DNA of 64,000 nucleotides from contig CAWDUI010000047.1 in the NCBI GenBank assembly GCA_963805445.1, forward strand, positions 62,001-126,000, written 5' to 3'. The DNA is from JAENVT01 sp963805445. Lineage in GTDB: Bacteria > Actinomycetota > Acidimicrobiia > Acidimicrobiales > Ilumatobacteraceae. Made by a program: the position numbers and the translations under genes. This document shows positions 18,349 to 29,383 of this stretch, one piece after another. Numbering within the stretch: the first letter of the stretch is position 1; the number at the start of each line of letters is the position of its first letter. The notes beneath the pieces were generated by a model. It was given only the letters and a program-made list of their open reading frames with translations, did not search any database and was not told the DNA's origin.

Positions 18349-18984
18349 ATGACCGTTCGCCTCGGAGACACCGCACCCGACTTCACCGCCGACACCACCC
18401 AGGGCGAGATCCACTTCCACGATTGGCTCGGCGACTCGTGGGGGGTGCTGTTCAGCCACCCGAAGGACTTCACGCCGGTCTGCACCACGGAGCTCGGCTA
18501 CGTCGCCAAGATCAAGCCGGAGTTCGACAAGCGCAACGTCAAGGTGATCGGACTGTCGGTCGACCCGGTCGACAGCCACGTGAAGTGGGAAGGCGACATC
18601 GCCGAAACGCAGGGCACGCCGGTGAACTTCCCGATGATCGGCGACCCCGACCGCAAGGTTTCCGACCTCTACGACATGATCCACCCCAACGCCAGCGACA
18701 CGATGACGGTTCGCTCGGTCTTCATCATCGGTCCCGACAAGAAGGTCAAGCTGACCCTCACCTACCCTGCCTCCACCGGGCGCAACTTCGACGAGATCCT
18801 CCGAGTGATCGACAGCTTGCAGCTGACCGCCGAATACAAGGTCGCCACGCCGGCCAACTGGGTCGACGGCAATGATGTGATCATCGGAGGGTCGGTGACC
18901 AACGAGGAAGCCGAGAAGCTGTTCCCGCAGGGTTGGACCACGATCAAGCCCTACCTGCGGGTTCTCCCGCAACCCCACAAGTAA
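18349..18984 (+). CDS. peroxiredoxin, Prx6 (1-Cys) type
   Basis: The product is 211 aa, the usual length. The peroxidatic Cys is in HPKDFTPVCTTELGYVAKI (the PVCTTE motif), and the Prx6-specific DPVDSHVKWEGDI and RSVFIIGPDKKVKLTLTYPA blocks follow. The C-terminal domain ends LFPQGWTTIKPYLRVLPQP, typical of Prx6 enzymes of bacteria. It reduces hydrogen peroxide and organic peroxides in the cytoplasm. Divergent from the ArsR gene. Confidence 0.93.
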   Translation: MTVRLGDTAPDFTADTTQGEIHFHDWLGDSWGVLFSHPKDFTPVCTTELGYVAKIKPEFDKRNVKVIGLSVDPVDSHVKWEGDIAETQGTPVNFPMIGDPDRKVSDLYDMIHPNASDTMTVRSVFIIGPDKKVKLTLTYPASTGRNFDEILRVIDSLQLTAEYKVATPANWVDGNDVIIGGSVTNEEAEKLFPQGWTTIKPYLRVLPQPHK

Positions 18985-18997
18985 GACACTCTGACCT

Positions 18998-19420
18998 TCA
19001 GCGACGTTTGTCGCCTGGACGGCGCAGCTCTTTGCGTTGCACGAATCGCAGCCCGCTCCAGGTGTCGTCGATCGCGCACACCTTGTTGTCGACCCAGCCG
19101 CTCGGAAGCAGTTCGGCGCGGAGCACGTCTTCGGTGATGTCGGTCGGCACGCCGCTCGACTTCTTCGGCCACGCCACCCACACCCCGCCAGCGGGCGCCG
19201 CTGCCTTGGTCAGCTTCGGCCAGGCCGCGATCAGCTTGGCACGCGAGGTGAAGAAGGCCACGACGACATCGAGTGGCGCGAGCAGCGACTTCTGCCAGAC
19301 CGCATCGCCATAGTCGCCCAACGTGTCGGCGAACCCCGGCGGAGGATCGACGACCACGAACACTGCATCGTCGACGATCCCGAGCTTCTTCGGCAACGGA
19401 GTACCCGAGTAACCAGCCAT
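18998..19420 (-). CDS. DUF3052 family protein
   Basis: The product is 140 aa from MAGYSGTPLPKKLGI, the conserved start of this actinobacterial family; a longer frame upstream (to 19441) is unlikely. Further conserved blocks are DVVVAFFTSRAKLIAAWPKL, GGVWVAWPKKSSGV and LRAELLPSGWVDNKVCAIDD. The function is not known; the fold is predicted to be a small α/β domain. Convergent with peroxiredoxin. Confidence 0.85.
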   Translation of the reverse strand: MAGYSGTPLPKKLGIVDDAVFVVVDPPPGFADTLGDYGDAVWQKSLLAPLDVVVAFFTSRAKLIAAWPKLTKAAAPAGGVWVAWPKKSSGVPTDITEDVLRAELLPSGWVDNKVCAIDDTWSGLRFVQRKELRRPGDKRR

Positions 19421-19523
19421 CACACGCCTCTTCCACCGCAAGCGGGAACACCCGCAACAGCACGGAGCGTTCTGCGGCTGCCCGATTGTACGGCGGGCGA
19501 GCGGTCGCGCCGTTTGCTCCGCA

Positions 19524-19915
19524 TCACGCCCGGCCCATCACCTTGTCGACCACGATCTCGATGGCGACGCGGTCGGCTCGCTCCGATGGCTGCCGGTACC
19601 GGGCGGCATACCCGGCCACAGCCACGGCGACCGCCGCCGGGTCGTCGACCAACCGAGCGGCGCCCTCGAGCGTCGCCCACCGGCGTCCGTCGACCTGGCT
19701 CACGGCGGCGCGAGCAGCGCCGCGCCGCGTTGCGTGCCTTCATCGAACCGGCAAAGGTGATGATTCTGACCAGGCCTGCCTCGCTGTCGTAGCTGAAACC
19801 GACGGGAACGACGTGCGGCGAACCATCTGCCCGCAAGCGTCGTCAGCGTTGCCAGATGACGCTCGGCGAGGAACGCCAGCATCTCCGGCGAGATGTCGGG
19901 AGTGACGGCGTCCAT
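19524..19915 (-). CDS. PPOX-class F420-dependent oxidoreductase (two frameshifts)
   Basis: Three frame segments join into a family protein of about 130 aa: MDAVTPDISPEMLAFLAERH and ATLTTL, then RADGSPHVVPVGFSYDSEAG with ITFAGSMKARNAAR, then AVSQVDGRRWATLEGAARLV and VAIEIVVDKVMGRA with a stop at 19524. The shifts lie near 19830 and 19705. The 'RADGSPHVVPVGF' and 'QVDGRRWATLEG' blocks are the standard β-barrel signatures. The gene starts 6 bases after the last stop of the ABC exporter operon and may be its terminal gene. Confidence 0.75.
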
Positions 19916-19920
19916 CGACC

Positions 19921-22454
19921 TCATTCTGTGGCGATCGCCTGCAAGATGTCGAGCTTCGTCGCTCTCCACGCAGGAACGACTGCGGCAACCACTCCGACGA
20001 CGAACGCGATCAACAAGATGGCAACGATCGTCGCCACCGGTACCGAATACTTCGTCAGGCCCTGATCGCGCAGCGCGGCGATCACCACGTAGCCGAGCGC
20101 CATCCCCATCCCCACCCCGACGACCGCGCCGTAGACCGAGGTGAGCACGCTCTCCCAGCGGACCGTGGTGCGAACCTGGGCGCGAGTCATGCCGACAGCG
20201 CGCAACAGCCCGGTCTCATGCCGGCGCTCGTACACGGCGAGCAGCAACGTCAGCACGATCCCGAAGACGGCGATCACGATCGACAACGCGAGCAGGCCGT
20301 ACACGAAGGCCAGGCTCTGGTCGACCAGATCGGCACGACTGTCGATGAACTGGTTGCGATCCTGCAGTTCACCGATTCCATAGGCCTCCACGCTCGCATC
20401 GACCGCGGCGCGGAACGACGCGTCGGTGACACCCGGGGCTCGGGTCAGCGACACGAATCCCGCCGTGTTGGAGAGACTGGTGCCGGCAAACGTGTCGCGG
20501 TGATACGTGCGCGCCGGGATGAAGTCGGCGCTGGCGTAGATCCCCTGCACGACCAGGGAACGCACGTGCCCATCGATGCGCACATCGAAGTCGTCACCCA
20601 GCGCCAGATGCTTGCGCTTGGCCTCACCGTCGCTGATCAACATGCCGTCGGGCGTCAGCGATGCCAAGGAGCCCTGGAGGAACTCGAACTGCAACAGGCC
20701 ACCGGCGGTCTTCGGGTTGATGGTGGCACCACCTGCTCGCTCGCCGGACGGCATCGGCGATCGGGACGAAACCGAGGCCCGTGGCCGCACCCACTTCGGG
20801 CAGCGTGTTGAGCTGGTCGATGAACGTCTGGCTGAAGCTCAGCGCGCCCCCGTTGCTGGTGTTGATGACGTAGTCACCGACGAACGTCGAGCCGATCGTC
20901 TCGCGCAACTGCACCTTGATGGAGGCGGCGAACACCGATGCGCCAGTGACGAGGGCCACCCCGATCAGCACCGGGGCGGCAGTGCGGGCGGTTCGCTTCG
21001 GGTTGCGCTGCACGTTGCCGCGCGCCATCACCCCGGCGACCCCGCGCCACCGCTGCACCGGCGCTCCCAGCAGGCGGGCGATCGGCCGCGCCATCACGGG
21101 GCCGACCAGCAGCACCGCCGCGAACAGCAGGGCGATGCCGACTCCCGAGCAGGATCCCGTCGGCGCCCAGCAGGACAGCGACGATCGTCCCGCCGCCGAC
21201 CGCCGCGCATGCCGCGGCGCCGATCATGCGGCCGCGGACCGAACCGGTCCGTTCGTACGCCGTGTCGACCATCGCCGCGACCGGCGGCACCCGCCCTGCC
21301 CCGATCGCCGGCGCGATCGCGGCGATCAGGCTGGCGACCGTGCCGGACACGATGGTGAGCACGACCGTGAACGGTTCCAATGCCAGACCTCGCGCCGGGA
21401 TCGAGTAGTCGAGCGCGTCGAGCAGGTTGCGGATGCCGAGTGCCAAGCCGATTCCACCGAACAATCCGGCGATCGAGCCGAGCAGGCCGATCACGGCGGA
21501 CTCGATCAACAGGGTCAATGTCACCTGACGCCGGCTGGCGCCGATGGCGCGCAGGAGCGCGTTCTCGCGTTGGCGTTGTGCCGCGGTGATCGAAAAGACG
21601 TTGTAGATCACGAACATCCCGACCCCGAGCGCGATGAACGAGAAGATCGCCAGGAACAAGGTGATGAAGCCGAGGCTGCGTTCGATGTCGGTCTGCGTCT
21701 GCTTGGTGATCTCTGCAGAGGTCAGCGTCTCGGCGATGTTCGGGTCGAGTGCTGTCCTGATCCGCCCGACCAACACGTCGTCGTCGACGGACCCGTCACC
21801 TTTCACCAGCACGGCGTCAACGAATCCTGGTTTGGCGACGAACTCCTCCGCCGTGGCTGCATCGAACAGGGCCCACGTCGCGTTGCCCGGCGAGACGATG
21901 TTGTCGTACACGGTGATTCCGACGAGCGTGAAGTCCCGCGAGCCGCCCTCGGCATTGACCTTCACGGTGTCGCCGACGACGTAGCCCGCGTCGGTTGCCG
22001 TGATGGTGTCGAGGGCGACCTCCGACGAGTTGCTCGGGAGCCGCCCGCTGGAGATCCGCCACACCGACAACGACCCCTGGTTCACGGTCGCGCCGAACGT
22101 CGGCGCCGTCGGGCGCTCGATCGGTTTGCCCTGCTTGTCGATGACCACCGCGTCGCCTTGCACGAAGGCTTGCGCATCGGCGACGCCGTCGACGGCGCGA
22201 ACCTGATCGACGACCTCGACCGGCAATCGGTCGCGGCGCTCGAAGCCGAGAAAGCCCTCGACCGAATTCGACGATTGCACGTAGCCGTCGACACGTTCGA
22301 AGACATCGGCGAACAGGGCGTTGAACGTGCGCTGCACCGTGTCGCGGAAGATGAAGGTGCCGCTGAGGAACGCGGTGCTGGCCACGATGGCGAGCGCCGT
22401 CAGCACGACACGACCCCAACGCGCCCGTACGTTCCGTAACGCGAGCCGGATCAC
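19921..22454 (-). CDS. FtsX-like ABC exporter permease B (two frameshifts)
   Basis: About 845 aa after bridging shifts near 21140 and 20760. It starts MIRLALRNVRARWGRVVLTA with a first membrane helix. A ~200-residue periplasmic domain (MacB_PCD-like, including GSRDFTLVGITVYDN) is followed by an FtsX domain (FVIYNVFSITAAQRQRENAL then LRAIGASRRQ), a second extracellular domain, and a second FtsX domain (LLLAVYERRHETGLLRAVGM). This is the long ten-helix form with two FtsX modules. It is a paralogue of the permease upstream, which it follows after 52 bases. It probably forms a heterodimer moving a lipid, lipoprotein or peptide outward. Confidence 0.85.
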
Positions 22455-22506
22455 CGGCGCCTCAGTTCGTGGTCCGGGTCACGCGACGCAAGTCATCTGC
22501 ACGGAC

Positions 22507-25052
22507 TCATGTTGTGGCGATCGCCTCGATGATGTCGACCTTGGTGGCCCGCCGCGCAGGAATGACCGCGGCGATGACCCCGACGAAGAACGCCACCACC
22601 AGGATCACCAACGTGCTCAGGACAGGCACCGTGAACACGGTGACACCCTGGTCGCGCAGCGACAGCACCAGTAGGTACCCGCTGAACAAGCCCAACAACA
22701 CGCCGAGCACCGCACCCAACATGCTGGTGATCACGCTCTCCCAACGAACCGTCGAGCGCACCTGACCTCGGGTCATGCCGACGGCGCGGAGCAGACCGAT
22801 CTCACGGCGCCGCTCGTACACCGAGAGCAACAACGTGATCACGATGCCCACCGCGGCAATCACGATCGACAGAGCCAACAAGCCGTAGATCAACGCCAGC
22901 AAGGTGTTGATCGACGACGCCTGGTCGTCGATGTATTGACGCCGGCTCTGCAGTTCGCCCGAGCCGTACTTGTCGACCAGTGGTTTGATGGCCGCCACGG
23001 CCTGCGGAGCACTGACACCATCCGCGAGGTTGATGAACACCGAGAAGTCGAAGTAGCTCCCGGACGCGTTGGCGTACAGCGCGCGGTTGAGGACGTAGCT
23101 GCCGGCCAACTCATCGGACGAATAGGTACCGACGATCTTCAACGGCAGTTCGCCCAAGCCGGTGAGGTTGACCTTCAACACATCGCCGAGCTTGAGGTGA
23201 GCGGACTTCAGCTTCTTGTCGGAGACCATCATCGACGATGTCGACAAGTCGTCGTACGAACCGCTCGTCAGGTGCAGGTCGAAGACCTGGCCGACGGTCG
23301 TCGGGATTGACCAGGGTGACGGTGCCGCCCTTGCCATCGACCTGGGCAAGCTTCACACCGATGCCTGCGGCAGCGGCGACCTGCGGCACGCTGTTGAGCT
23401 GGTCGGCGAGATCAGGGCTGAGGCCACCGAACCCGCTGAAGTCGTCGGTCTTGACGACGTAATCGCCGACGAACTGCTTGCCGAAGATCTCGCGGACCTG
23501 TGCCTTCAACGTCGACGCCATCAACGCCACGGCCGTCACCAGGGCAACGCCGATCAGCACGGGCGCGGCGGCACGCGACGTGCGCTTCGGGTTGCGTGCC
23601 GCGTTGCCCTGGGCCATCTTGCCAGTGACCTTGAACGCACGCGCGCACCGGCGTGCCGATCACCCTGGCGGCGACGACAGCCAGCAGCGGACCGTTGATC
23701 AACACACCGGCCCACACCAGAAACACACCGATGCCGAGCAGCGCGAAGCTGGCCCCGGCGAGCGAGGCGACGATCCCGACGGCACCGACGACCGCGAAGC
23801 TCGCGCCGACCACGACCCGCTTGCGGGTGCTGCCCGGATGCTCGACCTCAGCGTCACGCATGGCCGCGATCGGCGAAACCCGACCGCCACGCAGCGCCGG
23901 CATCGCCGCGGACAGCACCGTGACGAGGGTGCCCAGGACGAGGGTCAGCACGACGGTGCGAGGCAGCAACTGCAGCGCGGTCGACGGGAAGTCGACTCCG
24001 AGGACCCCGAGAAACCCCTTGAGTGCCGAGGACACGCCGATGCCGGCGATCAACCCCAGCAACGACCCGACGACGCCGACGGCGACGGACTCCAAGAGCA
24101 TCGATCGCGTGATCTGCGAGCGCTGCGCGCCGACGGCGCGCAGCAATGCATTCTCGCGTTGGCGCTGTGCCGCGGTGATCGAGAAGACGTTGTAGATCAC
24201 GAAGCAGGCGACACCCATGGCGATGAACGAGAACACCGTGAGGAAGATGCGGAAGAAGCTCAGCCCATCCTCGATGGCGTTCTGGTTCTCCTTGGTGATC
24301 TCGGCGCCGGTCAGCGTCTCGGTCTGGCTGTCGGCGGGCAGTGCAGCCTGGATCGTGTCGGCCAATTGGGAGTCCGACATGCTGCCATCGCTGGTGACGA
24401 CCACCGCGTCGATGAAGCCGGGCTTGCCGACGAACTCCTCTGCGGTCGCCAGGTCGAACAACGCGAACGTCGCGCCACCCGGCGATGACACGTCGCCGTA
24501 TCTGGCGACGCCGACCAAGGTGAACTCGCGCGACCCTGCCTGGGCGACGATCTTCACCTTGTCGCCGAGCTGGTACTTCGATTTGTCGAACGTGCTGCTG
24601 TCGAGGGCAACCTCATCACCGTTGGCCGGCAATCGACCCTCGCTGATCTTCCAAAATGCTTCGCCCTGTGCCGCGATCGACGACCCGAAGTTGGGCGGCC
24701 CATTGCCTTCCTTGCCGACAGGCTTGCCGTCCTTACCGATCACTCGGGCGAACCCCAGCACACTGCTGGCGGCGGTCTTCACACCGGGCACCTTGGCGAC
24801 CTCAGCAGTCAAGGTGTCGGGGATCCGTTGACGTTCCTCCGCGCCGAAGTCGCCTTCGATGACGACCGACGAACGCACATAGGCGTCGGTGTCTTCGAAC
24901 ACATCGGCGAACAGATCCTTGAACGACTTCGTCAGCGTGTCGGAGAAGATGTACGTACCCGCCAGGAACGAGGTACCGAGGATGACGGCAAGTGAGGTCA
25001 GCAACAAGCGGCCTTTGCGAGCCAGGATGCCTTTCAGCGCGAGCTTGAACAT
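22507..25052 (-). CDS. FtsX-like ABC exporter permease A (two frameshifts)
   Basis: About 848 aa after bridging shifts near 23640 and 23300. It starts MFKLALKGILARKGRLLLTS. Two MacB-like extracellular domains alternate with two FtsX modules: FVIYNVFSITAAQRQRENAL then LRAVGAQRSQ in the first, LLLSVYERRREIGLLRAVGM in the second. The short module sequence around ITAAQRQRENALLRA is shared exactly with the second permease, which shows duplication. The ATG is 3 bases from the ATPase stop, so the two are co-transcribed and probably coupled. Confidence 0.85.
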
Positions 25053-25055
25053 CGG

Positions 25056-25800
25056 TCAGTCACCGAACTGCTTCATACGATCGAGCACCAGATCGGCCGT
25101 TGGCGACAACATCTCGTCGACGATCTTGCCGTCGGCCAGGAAGATGACTCGATCGGCGTAGCTGGCAGCGTTGGGATCGTGCGTCACCATCACGATCGTC
25201 TGGCCGAGGTCGCGGACCGCTCGGCGCATGAACTCGAGGATCTCGGCGCCGGCGTGGCTGTCGAGGTTGCCGGTCGGTTCGTCGGCGAAGATGATGGTCG
25301 GCTTGCTGGCCAGCGCCCTGGCCACGGCAACGCGTTGCTGCTGGCCGCCGCTCAGTTCGCTCGGCCGGTGCTTCAAGCGGTCACGCATCCCGACGGTGTC
25401 GATGACGTTGTCGATCCACGCCTGATCGCCGGCTGTGCCGCCGAGCAGCAGCGGCAGGGTGATGTTCTCGTAGGCGCTCAGCGTCGGGCACGAGGTTGTA
25501 CGCCTGGAAGATGAATCCGACGGCGGTACGCCGGAGGATCGTCAGCTCCTTGTCGCTGAGATCGGCGAGCTGGGTCTCGCCGATGTACACCGAGCCGGTG
25601 GTCAACGAATCGAGGCCCGCCAGGCAGTGCATCAAGGTGCTCTTGCCCGAGCCGGAGGGACCCATGATCGCAGTGAACCTGCTGGCTTCGAATGCCACTG
25701 TCACACCGTCGAGGGCACGGACTTCGCTGTCTCCCTCGCCGTAGATCTTCGTGGCGTTCAGCGCGCCCGCGGCTGTAGCCGCTGTCAATGTGTCAGTCAT
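25056..25800 (-). CDS. ABC transporter ATP-binding protein, MacB/LolD type (frameshift)
   Basis: About 247 aa across a shift near 25487. Walker A is MGPSGSGKSTLMHCLAGLD, the Q-loop is GFIFQAYNLVP, the signature is LSGGQQQRVAVARALASKP, Walker B is IIFADEPTGNLDSHAG, and the switch His is in MVTHDPNAASYAD. It powers the two FtsX permeases encoded directly downstream on the same strand. Start at MTDTLTAATAAGALNATKIY (25800). The shift removes the reading frame between NLVP and the tract MRDRLKHRPSELSGGQQQ, both of which are normal. Confidence 0.88.
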
Positions 25801-25941
25801 GGGGTTAGTTGTATCAACACCGAGCGTGGTGCGCATCCTCCTATTGGGTGACGTACGTCGGGGCAAGACCCCTTGACATGAGCCCGAAACCCGATATCCA
25901 ACGTCCGCCACCACCCCGATCTGTCCTACGCTCAGTGGTTC

Positions 25942-28900
25942 ATGCTGTGTCCGTCCTGCGCATCTCAGATACCGGCAGATGCCAGGTTCTGCTCCACGTG
26001 CGGGTACGCGATCACGGCGTCGCAGGCCGAGGAGCGACGCATCACGACGGTGCTGTTCGCCGACCTGGTCGAGTTCACCACGCTGGCCGAGCACCGCGAC
26101 CCCGAGGCCGTGAAGCGGTTGATCGACTCATGCTTCCAGCTGCTGGTCGACGACATCACTTCGTTCGGCGGCCGGGTCGACAAGATCCTCGGCGACGGCA
26201 TCCTGGCACTGTTCGGAGCCCCGGTGGCCCACGAGGACGACGCGGAACGCGCCGTGCGCGCCGCCCTGCGCATGCAGGCGACCCTCGCCCACTTCGTCGG
26301 CACCTCGGGCCTCTCCGGCAGCGCCGGCATCCGCATGCGCATCGGCATCAATACGGGCGAGGTGCTGGTCGGCACGCTGGCCGGCACGGAATACACCGCG
26401 ATGGGCGACGTGGTCAACACCGCATCGCGCCTGCAGAGCGCGGCGCCCCCGGGCGGGATCCTCGTCGGCCACACCACGTATGCGCTGGCCTCGCAAACCA
26501 TCCACTTCGAGCCGGCGGGCGAACTCGACGCCCGGGGTCGGGAACAGAGCGTGAAGACCTGGCTGGCCGTCGAGGCAACAGCCCCGCCCGGCAGCCGATC
26601 GCGGCGCGGACGGAGTGGACCACTGATCGGCCGCGCCCCGGAGCTGGCGATCGGCCGAGCTGCGCTCGACCTGGTGACGATCGCCAATCGCAGCGTGTTG
26701 CTGGCGATCTCCGGCGAGAACGGTGTCGGCAAGTCGCGGCTGGCCGACGAGCTGATCGACTATCTGCACAACTCGGTGGATGCGGCGGTGCTCGAAGGCG
26801 CCTGCGTCCCGTACGGCGAAGCCAACGTCTGGTTCCCAATCGCCAACGCCCTCTGCCGATACCTCGACCTCGACCCGACCCTGCCGGCGACAGAGATCCG
26901 CAACATCGCCGGACAACGTGCCGCACAGCTGCTCGCCCAGGTCGACGACACCGAGATCGAGCGGATGGTCGACGTGTTCTTGCATCTCCTCGGGCATCCG
27001 TCGCCGATCGACAAGCTCGAAACGCCGGTGGCACGTGCGTCGATCCATCATGCCGTGTCGCGCGTGTTGGAGCTGCGCACGCAGGACCGCCCGGTGGTGC
27101 TGTCGATCAACGACCTGCACTGGGCCGACGCGGCGCTGATCGGTCTGCTCGAACACCTCGTCACGTCACTCAGCCGCTCGCCCTTCGCCTTGATCACGGC
27201 CATGCGGCCTCGCAGCGATGTGGCCTGGCCGCCGCACACCGAGCGAGCGACCGTGGTGTCGCTGAACCTGCAGCCGCTCGGCCAGGCGGCAACCGAGGAG
27301 CTCGCCGCGCAACTGCTGGCCGATCAGTGTGCCGACCCGAAGCTGCTGACAGCGCTGTACGAACGCAGCGGTGGCAATCCGCTGTTCTTGCACGAGCTGG
27401 CCGCACTCGCCACCGCGGGTGACGGCATCCGCGAGCTCCCCAACTCGCTGCGTGCGCTGATCATCGCCCGACTCGACCAGCTGTCGCCCGATCAGCGCCA
27501 GATCATCGAGAACGCAGCGATTCTCGGCACATCCGGTTCGATCACCTCCTTGCAGACCTTTGCCGACGAGCTCGGTCAACGGTTCGACTCCGCCAACGTC
27601 CGCGAGCTCGACGACCTCGGCCTGCTCGAGGTTCGCGGCCGGCGTTGGGAGTTCCGCAGCGACTCGGTTCGCGACGCGGCGTATCAGACGCTCACCAAGG
27701 CGGCGCGGGCACGACGACACGCAGGCGTCGCCAAGGCAATGGCCAACTTCCCCGCCGGGCTCGACGACCGCGCCCACCACACGGCGACCGCAGCCGAACT
27801 GGTGCGCGAGCTGGGCCCCGTCGAAGGCGTCGCCGCCACGATCGCCGATGACGCAGTCAAGCTGTTGACCGCGGCCGCCGAGCGCGCCGACGACAACGGA
27901 AGCATGCGCGTCGCGACGCGTCACGCGACCCGAGCCCTGGAGCTGCTGCCGGCGGGCGCGGAGCACGAAGAGCGCCGGGTGCGCCTGCAGTTGATCCGGG
28001 CCGGAGCGTTGTTGGATCTCCGCGACTTCGACGCAGCACGCGTCGATCTCGACAGCGCCTTGGCCAGTGCATCGCAGCGCGGCGATGTCGCGGCCCAAGG
28101 CGACGCCCATCGCCTGCTGGGCAGCATGCACCACGCGGCCAGCCGCCTGCCCGAAGCCCGGCTGGAGCTCGGTCAAGCGGTCGTTCTGCTGCGAACGGTC
28201 GAACGCCCGGATCTGCTGGCCCGAACGTTGCGGGCCCGGGGCTTCATCGAACTGTTCGGTGGTTCGCTGGTCGACGCCGAGTGGTTCTTCGGCGAGGCCG
28301 ACACGCTGTACCGGCTGCTCGACGACCAGCGCGGCCTGGCCTGGCTCGAACAGCACCGAGCCTGGATCTCGTTCCTGTCCGGCGACATGGCGCTGGCGCG
28401 CGATCGTCTCAACCACGCCGCCGACACGCTCGACAAGCTCGGCGACCGCAGCGGGGTCGGTTGGGCCTTCGGCCTGCTGGCGTTCGTCGAGTTCTTCGAG
28501 CGCCATTTCGCCGAGGCCGAAGCACTCGCAGAGCTGGTCATCCGCGAGGCCGACCAACGAGGCGACGAGTGGGCCGTCGGCATGATGCAGACCCTGCTCG
28601 CCGACCTGCGCCTGTGGCAGGGCGACCTCAGCGACGCCGCGAATCTCGCCGAGCAGGCGCGCTCCCGGTTCAAGAAGCTGAACGACAGGTTCGGGCTGAT
28701 CCAGGCAACCGCGCCACTCCTGCGCGCCCAGATCGCCCTCGGTCAGGCGGGCGCCGCGCAGCGCAGCACCGAGGAGCTGCTGAGCCTGGCCGAGATGTCG
28801 GTGCAGGGCCCGTTCCCCTTGATGGCCGTCGCCGGCGCGGCGATGCACCGTGGTGACGGAGCCATGGCGGTCGCCATCGCCGACCGGGCGATTGCCGAGA

Positions 28901-29382
28901 CCGACGAGATGAATGGCTCAGCGTTCGAGCCACACATCGCCCGGCTGGTCGGGCTGCTGCAGCTCGGCCGCATCGACGAAGCGAGCATCTCGTTCGCCGA
29001 ACTCAAGCCCCACGAGCTCGCCCACCCCTTCGCCAACGGTGCTGCGGCGTTGTTGTACGCAACGTTGCGCGAGCCGAACCTCTCGCTGGACCACGCTCAT
29101 CAGGTTGCCGAGGCGGCGGGGGCCACGTATCTCGACGAGGTCTTCGCCTACGTCGGTGCGGCCAGCGCCCATGTCCAGCTGGGCGACAAGGCGCAGGCCA
29201 CGCTGTCGATCGAGGCAGCAGTCGTTCGAGCGCTCGACGTCGGCGACGTCGTGGCGATCGCCCTGGCGACCAACGCCTACCAACACCTCATCGGTCGGCC
29301 GCATCCGGCCTTCGATCAGCCAACCCAGCTCGAGGCCGGTTGGCTCACTGTGATCGACAGTCTCCCGGCCATCGCCGGCTGA
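25942..29382 (+). CDS. class III nucleotidyl cyclase / AAA ATPase / TPR signalling protein
   Basis: The product is 1146 aa with no frame break. Residues 1-22 form a zinc ribbon (Cys3, Cys6, Cys17, Cys20). Residues 34-200 are a class III cyclase catalytic domain: TTVLFADLVEFTTLAEHRDP (first metal Asp), ILGDGILALFGAP (second metal Asp), MRIGINTGEVLVGTLAG and MGDVVNTASRLQ. Residues 225-560 are an AAA/STAND ATPase with Walker A GENGVGKS and Walker B VVLSINDLHWADA. The remaining ~550 residues are TPR-like helices. Proteins of this build are common in actinobacteria and are thought to couple cyclic-nucleotide production to ATPase-sensed signals. The catalytic metal residues look complete, so activity is plausible. 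Confidence 0.9.
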   Translation: MLCPSCASQIPADARFCSTCGYAITASQAEERRITTVLFADLVEFTTLAEHRDPEAVKRLIDSCFQLLVDDITSFGGRVDKILGDGILALFGAPVAHEDDAERAVRAALRMQATLAHFVGTSGLSGSAGIRMRIGINTGEVLVGTLAGTEYTAMGDVVNTASRLQSAAPPGGILVGHTTYALASQTIHFEPAGELDARGREQSVKTWLAVEATAPPGSRSRRGRSGPLIGRAPELAIGRAALDLVTIANRSVLLAISGENGVGKSRLADELIDYLHNSVDAAVLEGACVPYGEANVWFPIANALCRYLDLDPTLPATEIRNIAGQRAAQLLAQVDDTEIERMVDVFLHLLGHPSPIDKLETPVARASIHHAVSRVLELRTQDRPVVLSINDLHWADAALIGLLEHLVTSLSRSPFALITAMRPRSDVAWPPHTERATVVSLNLQPLGQAATEELAAQLLADQCADPKLLTALYERSGGNPLFLHELAALATAGDGIRELPNSLRALIIARLDQLSPDQRQIIENAAILGTSGSITSLQTFADELGQRFDSANVRELDDLGLLEVRGRRWEFRSDSVRDAAYQTLTKAARARRHAGVAKAMANFPAGLDDRAHHTATAAELVRELGPVEGVAATIADDAVKLLTAAAERADDNGSMRVATRHATRALELLPAGAEHEERRVRLQLIRAGALLDLRDFDAARVDLDSALASASQRGDVAAQGDAHRLLGSMHHAASRLPEARLELGQAVVLLRTVERPDLLARTLRARGFIELFGGSLVDAEWFFGEADTLYRLLDDQRGLAWLEQHRAWISFLSGDMALARDRLNHAADTLDKLGDRSGVGWAFGLLAFVEFFERHFAEAEALAELVIREADQRGDEWAVGMMQTLLADLRLWQGDLSDAANLAEQARSRFKKLNDRFGLIQATAPLLRAQIALGQAGAAQRSTEELLSLAEMSVQGPFPLMAVAGAAMHRGDGAMAVAIADRAIAETDEMNGSAFEPHIARLVGLLQLGRIDEASISFAELKPHELAHPFANGAAALLYATLREPNLSLDHAHQVAEAAGATYLDEVFAYVGAASAHVQLGDKAQATLSIEAAVVRALDVGDVVAIALATNAYQHLIGRPHPAFDQPTQLEAGWLTVIDSLPAIAG

Positions 29383-29383
29383 C

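Noticed and set aside
25809..27422. 537-codon plus-strand frame overlapping the cyclase
   Set aside because: Out-of-frame shadow, Arg/Pro-rich, while the cyclase frame carries every catalytic motif.
27166..28848. 560-codon minus-strand open frame
   Set aside because: Antisense of the uninterrupted cyclase/AAA/TPR gene; no conserved motif.
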